The position numbers and the translations under genes were made by a program. Positions 8,869 through 18,605 of a DNA stretch of 64,000 nt are shown here, piece after piece (the stretch's first letter is position 1; each line of letters begins with the position of its first letter). The DNA comes from Kaistia dalseonensis (GTDB lineage: Bacteria; Pseudomonadota; Alphaproteobacteria; Rhizobiales; Kaistiaceae), in contig NZ_JAUSVO010000007.1 of the NCBI RefSeq assembly GCF_030814715.1, positions 124,001 to 188,000 on the forward strand, given 5' to 3'. The notes beneath the pieces are model-generated. The model was given only the letters and a program-made list of their open reading frames with translations. It did no database searches and was not told the origin of the DNA.

Positions 8869-8977
8869 TCCGTCATCCCCGCGAAAGCGGGGATCCATTC
8901 AGCACAACTTTGCGAGCTATTCACGTCACGGCTGCATGGATCCCGGGTCTCAGCTTCGCTTCGCCCGGGATGACGGA
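8869..8977. repeat. Palindromic REP-like element downstream of gcvPB
   Basis: Ends TCCGTCATCCC (8869) and GGGATGACGGA (8977) are perfect inverted copies. Inside are two hairpins: CCCCGC-GAAA-GCGGGG at 8877-8892, and CCCGGG arms separated by a CTTCGCTTCG-type loop near 8943-8969. GGATCCA and TGGATCC also mirror each other. This is a common alphaproteobacterial intergenic repeat type and could end gcv transcription. It belongs to a different sequence family from the 5743-5880 element. Confidence 0.75.
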
Positions 8978-9025
8978 AATGGGTGTGGGTAGGGTTGTCG
9001 CGTTCCAGGCTGATAACCATGATGG

Positions 9026-9451
9026 TCATTTCGCCGTCAGCCGCACGCCCTCGAAGCCACCATCCGCGATCCTGTCGCAGAGCGTGATCCATTGGCAGCC
9101 GCCGCATCCTGTCCGCGTCGTGCCGGCTGCGAAGGCGTCGCGCATCCGCTTGAGTAGTGCAATGTCAAGCGAGAGGCTTGCCCCGGCCGATAGCGTTTGA
9201 TGCAGCAGGCGGGATATTACGGTCGCCGCTGCCGCATCCCGTTCGATCACGCTCTCATTGTGGCAATGCGTATCGGCGGCGTCGACGACCGGCTGGCAGA
9301 TATCGTCCGGCCCATCGACCATGACGATGTCCTCGCCTGCGCCGAGGCGAAGGGCGATGGCGTCATAATTGGTGCAGAAATCGGCGGTGTAGCCCTTGCC
9401 GACATAAGTCAGCATGCAGAGCAGGTGATGCGCGCGAAGACGGACCGTCAC
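9026..9451 (-). CDS. DUF1284 family protein
   Basis: A 141-residue cytoplasmic protein starting MTVRLRAHHLLCMLTYVGKG, which matches the DUF1284 pattern of an N-terminal HHLLC. Further cysteines and histidines (FCTNYD, DDICQPV, THCHNES, CGGCQW, TLCD) are spread through the chain and suggest metal or Fe-S binding. No biochemical function is established for the family. It starts 16 bp after the HAD phosphatase gene and is probably co-transcribed with it. Confidence 0.8.
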   Translation of the reverse strand: MTVRLRAHHLLCMLTYVGKGYTADFCTNYDAIALRLGAGEDIVMVDGPDDICQPVVDAADTHCHNESVIERDAAAATVISRLLHQTLSAGASLSLDIALLKRMRDAFAAGTTRTGCGGCQWITLCDRIADGGFEGVRLTAK

Positions 9452-9467
9452 GAGCGCAGTCCCCGCG

Positions 9468-10148
9468 TCAGATGTCGACCCCGTCCCAGGCTGCGAGCGC
9501 CTCGATCACGGCGGGAAGGTCAGACATGCGGTTGATGACCGTTTCCGCGCCGGCGGCGGTCAGCGCGTCGGCATGGCCGGGCCAGGAGTGGGAGCCGCCG
9601 GTGAAGCCGACAACGCGCATGCCGGCCGCCTTGGCGCCGTGAATGCCATGCGTCGAATCCTCGATCACGACGCATTGGCGCGGATCGACGTCGAATTCTG
9701 CCGCACCGTGCAGGAACACGTCGGGTGCCGGCTTCGGCCGCTTGTCGCGCACGGCCACCGCCGAGAAGACATAGGGGCGAAACCGGTCATAGAGCTTCGT
9801 ATGCGTCAGGGAGATCCTGAGCCGCTCGGGGGAAGAGTTCGAGCAGATGCAGCGCGGATAGTCGAGCCGGTCGAGCATCTCCTGGACACCGGGAATGATG
9901 TTGAGCTCGGTGCCGAGGCGGCGGTCGAGTTCCTTGTCGGTCTCGGTGTGAAAGTTCTCCGGCAGCGAGCGGCCCATATCGGCTTCGATCAGCTTGGCGA
10001 TCCGATCCCAGGTCAGCCCGGCGAAGCGATGCGACATCTCTTCGATCGAAATGTCGTAGCCGATCGCGGAGAGACGCTCGCTGTCGACGCGCGAAGCCAG
10101 AATTTCGGAATCGACGAGCACACCGTCGCAGTCGAAGATGACGAGCAT
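9468..10148 (-). CDS. HAD-superfamily hydrolase, subfamily IA (phosphatase)
   Basis: A 226-residue protein with HAD motif I as FDCDGVLVDSE at residues 4-14 (nucleophile Asp5, acid/base Asp7), motif II as SNSSPER, motif III lysine in RDKRPKPAPDVF, and motif IV as VIEDSTHG. The cap of subfamily IA lies between motifs I and II. This fits sugar-phosphate or phosphoglycolate phosphatases such as YniC/Gph relatives; the substrate cannot be read from the sequence. Upstream of DUF1284 on the same strand, and downstream of the VWA gene by about 105 bp. Confidence 0.9.
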   Translation of the reverse strand: MLVIFDCDGVLVDSEILASRVDSERLSAIGYDISIEEMSHRFAGLTWDRIAKLIEADMGRSLPENFHTETDKELDRRLGTELNIIPGVQEMLDRLDYPRCICSNSSPERLRISLTHTKLYDRFRPYVFSAVAVRDKRPKPAPDVFLHGAAEFDVDPRQCVVIEDSTHGIHGAKAAGMRVVGFTGGSHSWPGHADALTAAGAETVINRMSDLPAVIEALAAWDGVDI

Positions 10149-10255
10149 TGGAAAGGTCCGGTCGTGTTGATTTTGGCGCTATCTAGCAGATCGATCCGGG
10201 CCTGTCTTGGCTGGATCATGCAAGGCAGCTCCGCATTCGGGGCCGCCTGCCGGTG

Positions 10256-11701
10256 TCACTGGACCGTCAGCGGTATGGCGGCAAAGATCGCGGCGCCATC
10301 ACCTGCGATATAGCGCAGCTCATATTGGCCGGGCTGCTGCGGGACGGCGATACTGACCTGGCCGCGATCAGGACGAACGCGCGCATTGGTGAGCCAATCC
10401 GCCGGCGCCGAGCCGGCCTTCGCCACGGCAATGTCGTCGAACCGGGCGGCGGGGCCAGTCCATTCGACCGCGATGCGGCTTCCGGCGGTTGCCGTCGCGG
10501 GCGCCCTGAGTGTGGCGGATGGCGGATCGACGGTGATGCGTGCGCTGGCGCCGATCTGGTCGTCGGCCGCCTGATGATAGCGGATTTCGTAAGTGCCGGC
10601 CTGGATCGGCGCATCGAACAGGATCGGCTGGCCGCTCTTGTTCACGGTTGCAGACGCGATCTTGGTCGTTCCGAGGCCATCGACAGGAACGATCTGCAAT
10701 TCGTCGAAAGGCGCCGCCGGACCCGACCAACTGACGGAGAGCGGCGCGCCGGCCGCGATATGGTCGGGGGCCATGACGCTCACCGGCTTCGTCGTCACCT
10801 CCAGGGTGCGCGAGGACAGCACGGCGTTCAGTTCGGGATGATAATAGCGGATCTCATAGGTTCCCGCTTCGGACGGCGAAATGAGCTGGCGGTGCTTGCC
10901 GTCCTTGGCGACCAGCACGCTACGGATCTCCGATCCGGCCGGCAGGCCGGGCCAGACGATCTGGATCCGGTCACCCTTCGACTTCGGGCCATCATAGCCA
11001 ACCTCGAACACGGTCGACTGCGTGACGGTCGCGGGGGCATCGATCGATGCGGATGGCAGGTTGGGCGGTGGCGCCTTGGCGCTCGCCAATGCCGCGGCGA
11101 GACCGCCGGCGAGGTCGGTACTGTCCTTGACGTTGACGAATTTGCCGCCGGTCTTCTCGGCGATGCAGGCGACAGCGGGAATCTCGCTGTCATCGAGACC
11201 GAGGCCCATCACCTCGATCGTGAGGTCGCGCGCCCGGCTCTTCAGCGACTGCGCCAAAACGCACGGATCGGCGTCGCAGGCCTCCACCTTGTCGACGAAG
11301 AGCACGATCGTTGCGCGCTCCTTCTGATAGTCGAGCGCGTTGGCGGCCCGTTCGAGAGCGACGGCGAGCGGCGCCTTGCCGCGTGGCTGCAGCGAAGCGG
11401 CGGCTGCGGCGACGAGGTCATTGCCGTTCTGCTGGGGCCTGACCAGGACTTCCGCATCTGAACAGCTTGTCTTGCTCTTGTTGCCGAAGGCGAGCAGGCC
11501 GATCCGCGCTTCAGTCGGGAAATCAGCGACAGCCGCCAGCACCGCATCGGACACGAGGTCGATCTTGCGATCGCGTCCGAGCTTGCCGCCCATCGAGGCG
11601 GAAGCGTCGAGAACCAGCATCGCGTCATCGGCCATGGCGGGCGCGGCGATGGCGAGGCCGATGAAGGCGGCGAGAACGGGCGTAAGCAGACGGGAGATCA
11701 T
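10256..11701 (-). CDS. Secreted von Willebrand factor A (VWA) domain protein
   Basis: A 481-residue protein with a Sec signal peptide (MISRLLTPVLAAFIGLAIAAPAMA) followed by a VWA domain whose MIDAS motif is DASASM (DxSxS) at about residues 30-35. A run of beta-sandwich segments follows, each ending in a variant of GTYEIRYY or GQYELRYI, so the C-terminal half looks like three to four tandem Ig-like repeats. It should bind a metal-dependent ligand in the periplasm or at the surface; the partner is unknown. ATG at 11701 is chosen because it starts the signal peptide and is preceded by GAGG. Divergent from ccrM. Confidence 0.85.
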   Translation of the reverse strand: MISRLLTPVLAAFIGLAIAAPAMADDAMLVLDASASMGGKLGRDRKIDLVSDAVLAAVADFPTEARIGLLAFGNKSKTSCSDAEVLVRPQQNGNDLVAAAAASLQPRGKAPLAVALERAANALDYQKERATIVLFVDKVEACDADPCVLAQSLKSRARDLTIEVMGLGLDDSEIPAVACIAEKTGGKFVNVKDSTDLAGGLAAALASAKAPPPNLPSASIDAPATVTQSTVFEVGYDGPKSKGDRIQIVWPGLPAGSEIRSVLVAKDGKHRQLISPSEAGTYEIRYYHPELNAVLSSRTLEVTTKPVSVMAPDHIAAGAPLSVSWSGPAAPFDELQIVPVDGLGTTKIASATVNKSGQPILFDAPIQAGTYEIRYHQAADDQIGASARITVDPPSATLRAPATATAGSRIAVEWTGPAARFDDIAVAKAGSAPADWLTNARVRPDRGQVSIAVPQQPGQYELRYIAGDGAAIFAAIPLTVQ

Positions 11702-11825
11702 ACGGGCCTCAAGGGACGGGGCCCGGCCGCGGGCCATTTCGAATCGGACAATAGCGGAAGAGATTCGGCGAAACGATGTCTTTGGAGACCTCTGCCTACA
11801 AGCCGTGTTGGGCGGCAAGGTTTGA

Positions 11826-13031
<1,206 letters not shown>

Positions 13032-13211
13032 CCCTCATCACAAAGCGTGCGCTTAACGAGGCGCCGCCATCGATCCGGCTGCACGGCGATCAATGTCGCT
13101 GATCGTGGCCGGATCCTGCTTGTGGCACACCCGTCGCCTTGAGGGACGGATGGTCGTCAGGTCGCATAACCCGCAGCGCGGATCAGCAGCAGCGTTGGAT
13201 GCCTGAGAGCT

Positions 13212-13409
13212 TCAGCTCTTGACGGGCTTGGCGTCCTGCTGGACGGCTTCTTCGTGATACCAGCTTCCGAAGTCGGCATAGGACGCGTAGGGCAGCTCGA
13301 GATCGAGGTTCGCGGCCAGCCGGGTGTCCGCCGAGCGGCGGCCGCCGATCGTGCGAACGCGAGGAAATTCGTAGATCTTGGCCGACTCCCTCTGGTGGTT
13401 CGTGTTCAT
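13212..13409 (-). CDS. DUF2735 family small protein
   Basis: A 65-residue protein with the DUF2735 signatures SAKIYEFPR near the N-terminus, GGRR in the middle and SWYHEEAVQQ near the C-terminus. The family has no known function, but in Hyphomicrobiales it is repeatedly found beside the glnII gene, as here (divergent, about 510 bp away). That linkage suggests a part in the nitrogen response. ATG at 13409; the larger frame upstream is not supported. Confidence 0.85.
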   Translation of the reverse strand: MNTNHQRESAKIYEFPRVRTIGGRRSADTRLAANLDLELPYASYADFGSWYHEEAVQQDAKPVKS

Positions 13410-13918
13410 GGTTTTGCTCCGTGTTTTGACGCGCAGAAACGCGTCAGGTGGAACAATCATATAGCATGTGAAGCGCACGCTTTGAACGAGTCGCCTACTA
13501 AAAAAGCAGCAATTGACTATACTATGTGCAGACGCGCTTTTGTGGCCGCGTCTGACACGACCAGAGCGGGCAATTTGGTGCCTGCGACGATTTCTGCACG
13601 CCCGCGTGGCGTCATCGCGCTCTTGCCAAAAAATGAGGCGCCTCGGTCGCGCCACCGAGCACCTGGCATAAGCCGATATTGGTGAGGCGGCAGCGGGATT
13701 TCCACGATATCCGCCTCGAACCGCGCTCGCCAAACGCTCACGGCGCATCTCGTGGCGTGCTTGGCGCCGGCACGGCATCCCGCATCTCAGGCCCGCGTCG
13801 GCGCCGACCGGTCGTCCGGATTGGCATGCTACGTGCTTGTTGGACGTCAGCCGTTGGCGGCATTAACAGACCCAGGACCTTCTCACGCCTTGCGTCATCA
13901 GCCCATGAGAGACCTTCT
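13410..13918. other. Long intergenic region between DUF2735 and glnII
   Basis: Of these 509 bases, the right end carries a sigma-54-type promoter and the centre carries an inverted repeat, CAGACGCG at 13529-13536 and CGCGTCTG at 13547-13554 with a 10-base loop. Toward DUF2735 there is a weak minus-strand promoter candidate (TTCAAA, 17 bases, TATATG, around 13457-13485). The remaining open frames of about 70 codons show no recognisable protein. The left part is less GC-rich than its surroundings. Confidence 0.5.
13822..13837 (+). promoter_or_regulatory. Sigma-54 (RpoN) promoter for glnII
   Basis: TGGCATG-CTAC-GTGCT matches the -24/-12 consensus TGGCACG-N4-TTGCW with the GG and GC dinucleotides at correct spacing. 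It ends 81 bases before the glnII ATG. glnII in rhizobia is known to be RpoN/NtrC dependent. I did not find a clean NtrC dyad. Confidence 0.65.
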
Positions 13919-14965
13919 ATGACCAAGTATAAGCTCGAGTACATTTGGCTCGACGGATACACGCCCGTCCCCAATCTGCGTGGCAAGACGCAGATCAAGG
14001 AATTTGCCGAATTTCCGACGCTCGACCAGCTGCCGCTCTGGGGCTTCGACGGAAGCTCGACCATGCAGGCCGAGGGCCGTAGCTCGGATTGCGTCCTGAA
14101 GCCGGTCGCCGTCTATCCCGACCCTGCCCGCATCAACGGCGCGCTCGTCATGTGCGAAGTCATGATGCCCGATGGCGTCACGCCGCACCCGTCCAACAAG
14201 CGCGCGACGATCCTCGACGACGAGGGCACCTGGTTCGGCTTCGAGCAGGAGTATTTCTTCTACAAGGATGGCCGTCCGCTCGGCTTCCCGTCGTCGGGCT
14301 ATCCCGCGCCGCAGGGTCCGTACTACACCGGCGTCGGCTATTCCAACGTTGGCGACGTCGCCCGCGAGATCGTCGAGAAGCACCTTGAGCTTTGCCTCGA
14401 GGCCGGCATCAACCATGAAGGCATCAACGCGGAAGTCGCGAAGGGCCAGTGGGAATTCCAGATTTTCGGCAAGGGCTCCAAGAAGGCGGCCGACGAGATC
14501 TGGATGGCCCGCTACCTGCTGCAGCGCCTGACCGAGAAGTATGGCATCGACATCGAGTTCCACTGCAAGCCGCTCGGCGACACGGACTGGAACGGCTCGG
14601 GCATGCACGCCAATTTCTCGACCAAGTACATGCGCGAAGTCGGCGGCAAGGCGTATTTCGAGGCCCTGATGGCGGCGTTCGACAAGAACCTGCTCGACCA
14701 TATCGCCGTCTATGGCCCGGACAACGACAAGCGCCTGACCGGCAAGCACGAGACCGCACCGTGGAACAAGTTCAGCTACGGCGTGGCTGACCGTGGTGCC
14801 TCGATCCGCGTCCCGCACTCGTTCATCAAGAACGACTACAAGGGCTATCTCGAGGATCGCCGCCCGAATTCGCAAGGCGACCCCTACCAGATCGCTTCGC
14901 AGATCCTGAAGACGATCTCGGAAGTGCCGCTGAGCGGCGAGGAGACGGCCAAGGCCGTCGCCTGA
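13919..14965 (+). CDS. glnII: Glutamine synthetase type II (eukaryotic-like GSII)
   Basis: A 348-residue glutamine synthetase of the short octameric/decameric eukaryotic type, far shorter than the roughly 470 residues of GlnA. KLEYIWLDGYTPVPNLRGKT, LPLWGFDGSSTMQA (start of the beta-grasp/catalytic region) and WFGFEQEYFFY carry metal and substrate ligands. GINAEVAKGQWEFQIF and the C-terminal HSFIKNDYKGYLEDRRP region complete the active site. It lacks the GSI adenylylation segment, so control is expected at transcription, in agreement with the sigma-54 promoter. ATG at 13919; a frame extending upstream is not real because it would cross the promoter. A strong terminator follows. Confidence 0.97.
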   Translation: MTKYKLEYIWLDGYTPVPNLRGKTQIKEFAEFPTLDQLPLWGFDGSSTMQAEGRSSDCVLKPVAVYPDPARINGALVMCEVMMPDGVTPHPSNKRATILDDEGTWFGFEQEYFFYKDGRPLGFPSSGYPAPQGPYYTGVGYSNVGDVAREIVEKHLELCLEAGINHEGINAEVAKGQWEFQIFGKGSKKAADEIWMARYLLQRLTEKYGIDIEFHCKPLGDTDWNGSGMHANFSTKYMREVGGKAYFEALMAAFDKNLLDHIAVYGPDNDKRLTGKHETAPWNKFSYGVADRGASIRVPHSFIKNDYKGYLEDRRPNSQGDPYQIASQILKTISEVPLSGEETAKAVA

Positions 14966-14985
14966 TCCAGTTCGGTTGAAATGAT

Positions 14986-15016
14986 TACGGCGCGGACCGC
15001 AAGGTCCGCGCCGTTT
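14986..15016 (+). terminator. Rho-independent terminator of glnII
   Basis: A perfect 12-bp stem, ACGGCGCGGACC at 14986-14997 and GGTCCGCGCCGT at 15002-15013, with a GCAA tetraloop and a TTTT run. It lies 21 bases after the glnII stop and can also serve the convergent HAD gene. Confidence 0.9.
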
Positions 15017-15060
15017 TCGTTGGCAGATCATCCTGCCGGTCGCACGTCAGCCGATGCTGA

Positions 15061-15675
15061 CTAGCCGAGCTTCACGCCATAGCGCGCGAGATCCGCGCGC
15101 ATCGTTTCGGCGTCGACGAATTGCTCCGCGTTCCAGCCGGCCTTGCGCGCAGCCTCGATATTGACCGGCATGTCATCGAAGAACAGCGTTGCCGCCGGGT
15201 CGAGATCGAACGACCGGGCGTGATGATCGTAGATCGCGATATCCGGCTTCACGAGCTTGATGCGGGCAGACACGGTCACACCCCGGAACGTATCGAGATA
15301 GGGGAATCGCGCCACCGCTTCGGCAAAGGTGTCTTCGGCGAAATTGGTGAGAGCGGTTACATCATGGCCGTTCTCGATCAGCTGATCGAGCACGATGACG
15401 GTCTCGTCGATCGGCCCGGGGATCATGTCGTGCCAATCCTTGCGCCAGGCTCGGATCAGTGTCTCGTGCTCGGGATGGGCCGCGATCGCCTCGGCCTCTG
15501 CCTCTTCCCAGCTGCGGCCGCGGTCCTGCTCCAGGTTCCATTCATGCGTCAGCACGTTGGCGAGGAAGGCTTTGCGGGCCGCCTCGTCGGGGATGAGACG
15601 CGTGTAGAGCAGTTCCGGCTGCCAGCGGATCAGCACGTTGCCGATATCGAAGACGATGTGCCGGATTTCGGCCAT
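15061..15675 (-). CDS. HAD-family hydrolase (YihX/haloacid dehalogenase-like)
   Basis: A 204-residue HAD protein. Motif I reads FDIGNVLIRW (nucleophile Asp9, with Gly/Asn in place of the usual xDG), which is typical of the YihX glucose-1-phosphate phosphatase and HAD-IA variant 3 group. Motif II is ALTNFA, the motif III lysine is in RIKLVKPD, and motif IV is LFFDDMPVN. Substrate is not determined by these motifs. ATG at 15675 (MAEIRHIVFD) is chosen; the longer upstream frame lacks family similarity. Convergent with glnII. Confidence 0.88.
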   Translation of the reverse strand: MAEIRHIVFDIGNVLIRWQPELLYTRLIPDEAARKAFLANVLTHEWNLEQDRGRSWEEAEAEAIAAHPEHETLIRAWRKDWHDMIPGPIDETVIVLDQLIENGHDVTALTNFAEDTFAEAVARFPYLDTFRGVTVSARIKLVKPDIAIYDHHARSFDLDPAATLFFDDMPVNIEAARKAGWNAEQFVDAETMRADLARYGVKLG

Positions 15676-15919
15676 GGCGTGTTTCCTTGGTTTTTCAGGG
15701 AGGATGAAGGGCCGTTTTATCGGCTCTCGCATGCACTTGCACGGTTCTTTCAATTTGTGATGACAGTCACTGATGGGGCCGCGCGTCAGGCCCATAGTCT
15801 CCCGACCCTCGAACCGGATCGTCCGGCCGCGATGGGTAGAATGGTCGCCTCGTGCCTTGGTGAGCGGCCCCTTTGGACAAGTGGCCGCGACCCTCGCCCT
15901 GGACGACGATCCGGGAGGG

Positions 15920-18565
15920 ATGATGATGCAGGCTCAAATCGTCGCGGACGAGACGCCGCGAGGGATGCTTCTGTCACGATTTCGGTGGTGGTGGTCGGCG
16001 CGTCTCGCCCTGGCCTCGATTTTCGGCCTGCTGGTCGCGGCAGGCGGGGCCTCGGCGCAACAAGCCATTGTCGGATCGCGTTCGGCGGTGGTGACGGGCT
16101 TTTCCGGCTTTCTCCAAGGTCCGGCGCCGGAGGGAGCTGACCCGCTCGATTATCTCGCCATCGCGCCGGACGGGCCATCGGCGCGCATCGTCGATCTCTC
16201 CGCGCTGGGTGCGTTCGGCACGCTTTCGAACGCTCCGAAGACCTTCACCGCGACCGCCGCCGAGGTGGGCCAGGTCTTCGGCGTCGCGCTCGACGACGCG
16301 CCCGCCCCGACGATCTATCTCGCCGCGAGTTCGGCTTACGGGCTGGCAATCGGCACGGTCGATGCCGGTGGCGCGATCAAGCGCGAGCATGTCGGCGCTG
16401 TCGGTGCCCGCTTCCTTCCCGGCTTGTTCGGGCCCGTGGAGCAGGGCGGCGGGCCAGGCTCGATCTGGCGCGTCGACGGGACGACGGGGCGGATTTCGCT
16501 CTTCGCCAATATAAGCGACGCCTCTGTCTCGGCGCTGGGCGGACTCGCCTTCGACGGGAGGAGCCGCCAGCTCTTCGCCGCGGACCGGGCGAGCGGCCTG
16601 ATCCATCGCTTCAGCCTCGATGGGACCGACCGCGGCACCTTCGACCATGGTACGGAAGGTCGGGCCGCCGCCGGTCTGCCGCCCGTTCCGCTGTCGCCGA
16701 TCGCGATCAATATCGAGGACCCGGCCTTCGACACCGAGCAGCCTGCATCATGGGGCTATGCCGATCCCGAACGGCTGATCTTCGGGCTCGCTGTCCATCA
16801 AGAGCGCCTCTATTACGCGGTCGCCGCCGGGCCGGAGATCTGGTCGATCGGGATCGGAGCCGATGGCGCCTTTGCAGGTGACCCGCGCCTCGAAGTCGAG
16901 GTGCCGACGCTGCGATCCGGCATCGAGATCGCGTCGATCGCCTTTGACGGCCAGGGGCTGCTCTACGCGGCCGAGCGCGCGCCGCCTACAGGCGCCTATG
17001 ATTTCAAGAGCCTGACCGAGGGCGGCGACAGTCGCGTCCTGCGCTTCCGTCCGAAAACCCGTCCCGATGCAAATCCGGGTCTTTGGGTGCCGGAGCCCGA
17101 TCAATACGCGATCGGCCTGACGCCGGACCTCCATAATGCCGATGGTGGTGTTGCTCTCGGCTATGGCTACGACAATCAGGGCCGGCTTCGGCCGGATGCC
17201 TGCGCTGCAACGGTCTGGTCGACCGGCGAGCGCCTGCTCGGCGACGGGCCTGGGATCGATCCGATCGACGGCCTGCAGGGCAACGCGATTCGCCTTGTCG
17301 TTCCGGCCAATACCCCACCCATGCAGAGCTGGTTCGTCGACTATGACGACCGCCCCGGCGATCCCGCCTTCTCCGGCCATATGGGCGCGCTGGCGACGGT
17401 CCCGTGTGGGCCTGGCCTCCGCACCGAAACGCCGCCTCCGCCGCCCGTCATGATGCCGCCGCCGGTCGTCGCTTGCCCCGTCGGCACGATGTTGATCAAT
17501 GGGGCGTGCCTGCTGCCCCCGCGCTGCCCGTCCGGAACGCGTTTCCGCGACGGCTACTGCGTGGCGGTCGGTTGCCCACCGAACATGATCCGTGAGCGTG
17601 GCGCCTGCGTTCCGCCGCCGCGCCTCTGCGACCGATACGAGACCTTCGTCAACGGTCGCTGCGTGCCCTGGGCTTGTCCGCGCGACATGGTGCGGACGCC
17701 GGACGGCTATTGTGGCTGCCCGCGCAACGAAATCTACCTCCGCGGCCGCTGCGTCCCGCCACGCCCGTGCCCGCCGGACATGGTCCAGACCCGCGATGGT
17801 CGCTGCTTGCCGCCGTCTTGCCCGGAATCCTTCATTCGCGATCGTGCCGGCCGCTGCATTCCGCCGCCCCGGCATTGCGATCGTCCCTTTGTGCAGGATA
17901 ATCGGGGGCGCTGTGTCTGCCCGTCCAACATGGCGATGCAGAATGGTCGCTGCGTACCGCCGCCGCAGCAATGCCGGCGTCCGCTGATCCGGGATGACAA
18001 TGGCCGTTGTGTCTGTCCGTCGAACCAGACGATGCAGAACGGTCGCTGCGTTCCGCCGCCGCGCGCCTGCAATCCGCCGCTGATCCGCGACAATAAGGGC
18101 CGCTGCGTCTGCCCCGAGGGCATGAACATGACCAAGGGCCGCTGCCGCCCGCCGGTCGTGATCGACTGCAAGCCCGGTTTCGTCGAGCGGGGAGGGCGCT
18201 GCGTTCCCATCGTCATTGAGCAGCCTGATCGGCCCGTGCGCCCGCGCTGCGATCAGGGCGAACGGCTGGTAAACGGGCGTTGCGTTCCTGTTGCCATTGA
18301 CCAGCCGGATCGCCCCGTTCGGCCGCAATGCCGGGAAGGCGAACGGCTCGTGCGCGGACAGTGCGTCGAGGTCCAGGTGAGGCCGAAGCCCGAGCCGCAG
18401 GCGTGCCGCAAGGGCTTCGTGATGCAGAACGGACGCTGTGTACCGATCCGCATCCAGGAGGAGCAGAACGATCAGCCGGTTCGGCCGAACATCCAGTTGC
18501 AGGTGCCGAATCCCATGAAGATCATGCCGCAGATGCGCGAGGCTCCGCAGCAGGACCAGCAATAG
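15920..18565 (+). CDS. Large secreted protein: beta-propeller-like domain plus 18 two-cysteine repeats
   Basis: An 881-residue protein. A signal peptide is visible (SARLALASIFGLLVAAGGASA). The N-terminal half has recurring blade-like strings such as LGGLAFDGRSRQLFAADRA and IASIAFDGQGLLYAAERA, resembling NHL/SMP-30-type propellers. After a Pro-rich hinge (TPPPPPVMMPPPV) come about 18 consecutive units of 14-27 residues, each with one Cys at its start and a second after a G-x-C or GRC turn, for example CPPDMVQTRDGRCLPPS. The tail is Gln/Pro-rich. The 36 paired cysteines suggest one disulfide per unit in the periplasm or outside the cell. Start is one of three ATGs at 15920-15926, behind GGGAGG. 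I do not recognise a named family; the function is unknown. Confidence 0.85.
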   Translation: MMMQAQIVADETPRGMLLSRFRWWWSARLALASIFGLLVAAGGASAQQAIVGSRSAVVTGFSGFLQGPAPEGADPLDYLAIAPDGPSARIVDLSALGAFGTLSNAPKTFTATAAEVGQVFGVALDDAPAPTIYLAASSAYGLAIGTVDAGGAIKREHVGAVGARFLPGLFGPVEQGGGPGSIWRVDGTTGRISLFANISDASVSALGGLAFDGRSRQLFAADRASGLIHRFSLDGTDRGTFDHGTEGRAAAGLPPVPLSPIAINIEDPAFDTEQPASWGYADPERLIFGLAVHQERLYYAVAAGPEIWSIGIGADGAFAGDPRLEVEVPTLRSGIEIASIAFDGQGLLYAAERAPPTGAYDFKSLTEGGDSRVLRFRPKTRPDANPGLWVPEPDQYAIGLTPDLHNADGGVALGYGYDNQGRLRPDACAATVWSTGERLLGDGPGIDPIDGLQGNAIRLVVPANTPPMQSWFVDYDDRPGDPAFSGHMGALATVPCGPGLRTETPPPPPVMMPPPVVACPVGTMLINGACLLPPRCPSGTRFRDGYCVAVGCPPNMIRERGACVPPPRLCDRYETFVNGRCVPWACPRDMVRTPDGYCGCPRNEIYLRGRCVPPRPCPPDMVQTRDGRCLPPSCPESFIRDRAGRCIPPPRHCDRPFVQDNRGRCVCPSNMAMQNGRCVPPPQQCRRPLIRDDNGRCVCPSNQTMQNGRCVPPPRACNPPLIRDNKGRCVCPEGMNMTKGRCRPPVVIDCKPGFVERGGRCVPIVIEQPDRPVRPRCDQGERLVNGRCVPVAIDQPDRPVRPQCREGERLVRGQCVEVQVRPKPEPQACRKGFVMQNGRCVPIRIQEEQNDQPVRPNIQLQVPNPMKIMPQMREAPQQDQQ

Positions 18566-18575
18566 GGCGTAGACG

Positions 18576-18605
18576 AAATGGCGGCCGGGCAACCGGCCGT
18601 CATTT
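18576..18605. terminator. Bidirectional terminator between the Cys-repeat gene and mutY
   Basis: AAATG-G-CGGCCGG-GCAA-CCGGCCG-T-CATTTT folds into a long stem with one G/T mismatch. It is followed by T residues on the plus strand and, read in reverse, also by an AT-rich end. It overlaps the mutY stop codon (18600-18602), so both convergent genes share it. Confidence 0.8.

Noticed and set aside
6919-8898. A 659-codon open frame antisense to gcvPB
   Set aside because: It mirrors a real gene in a GC-rich genome, is Arg/Asp/His/Gly-rich with no domain pattern, and has no SD. A codon-bias shadow.
13517-13741. A 74-codon minus-strand frame in the DUF2735-glnII gap
   Set aside because: No recognisable protein and no SD; it covers the inverted repeat and is adjacent to the promoter region. 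Kept only as intergenic DNA.
17404-18565. The cysteine repeats as a possible CRISPR-like or DNA tandem-repeat array
   Set aside because: The periodicity is in protein (C and GRC positions) with variable unit length and divergent DNA; no identical direct repeats with unique spacers.
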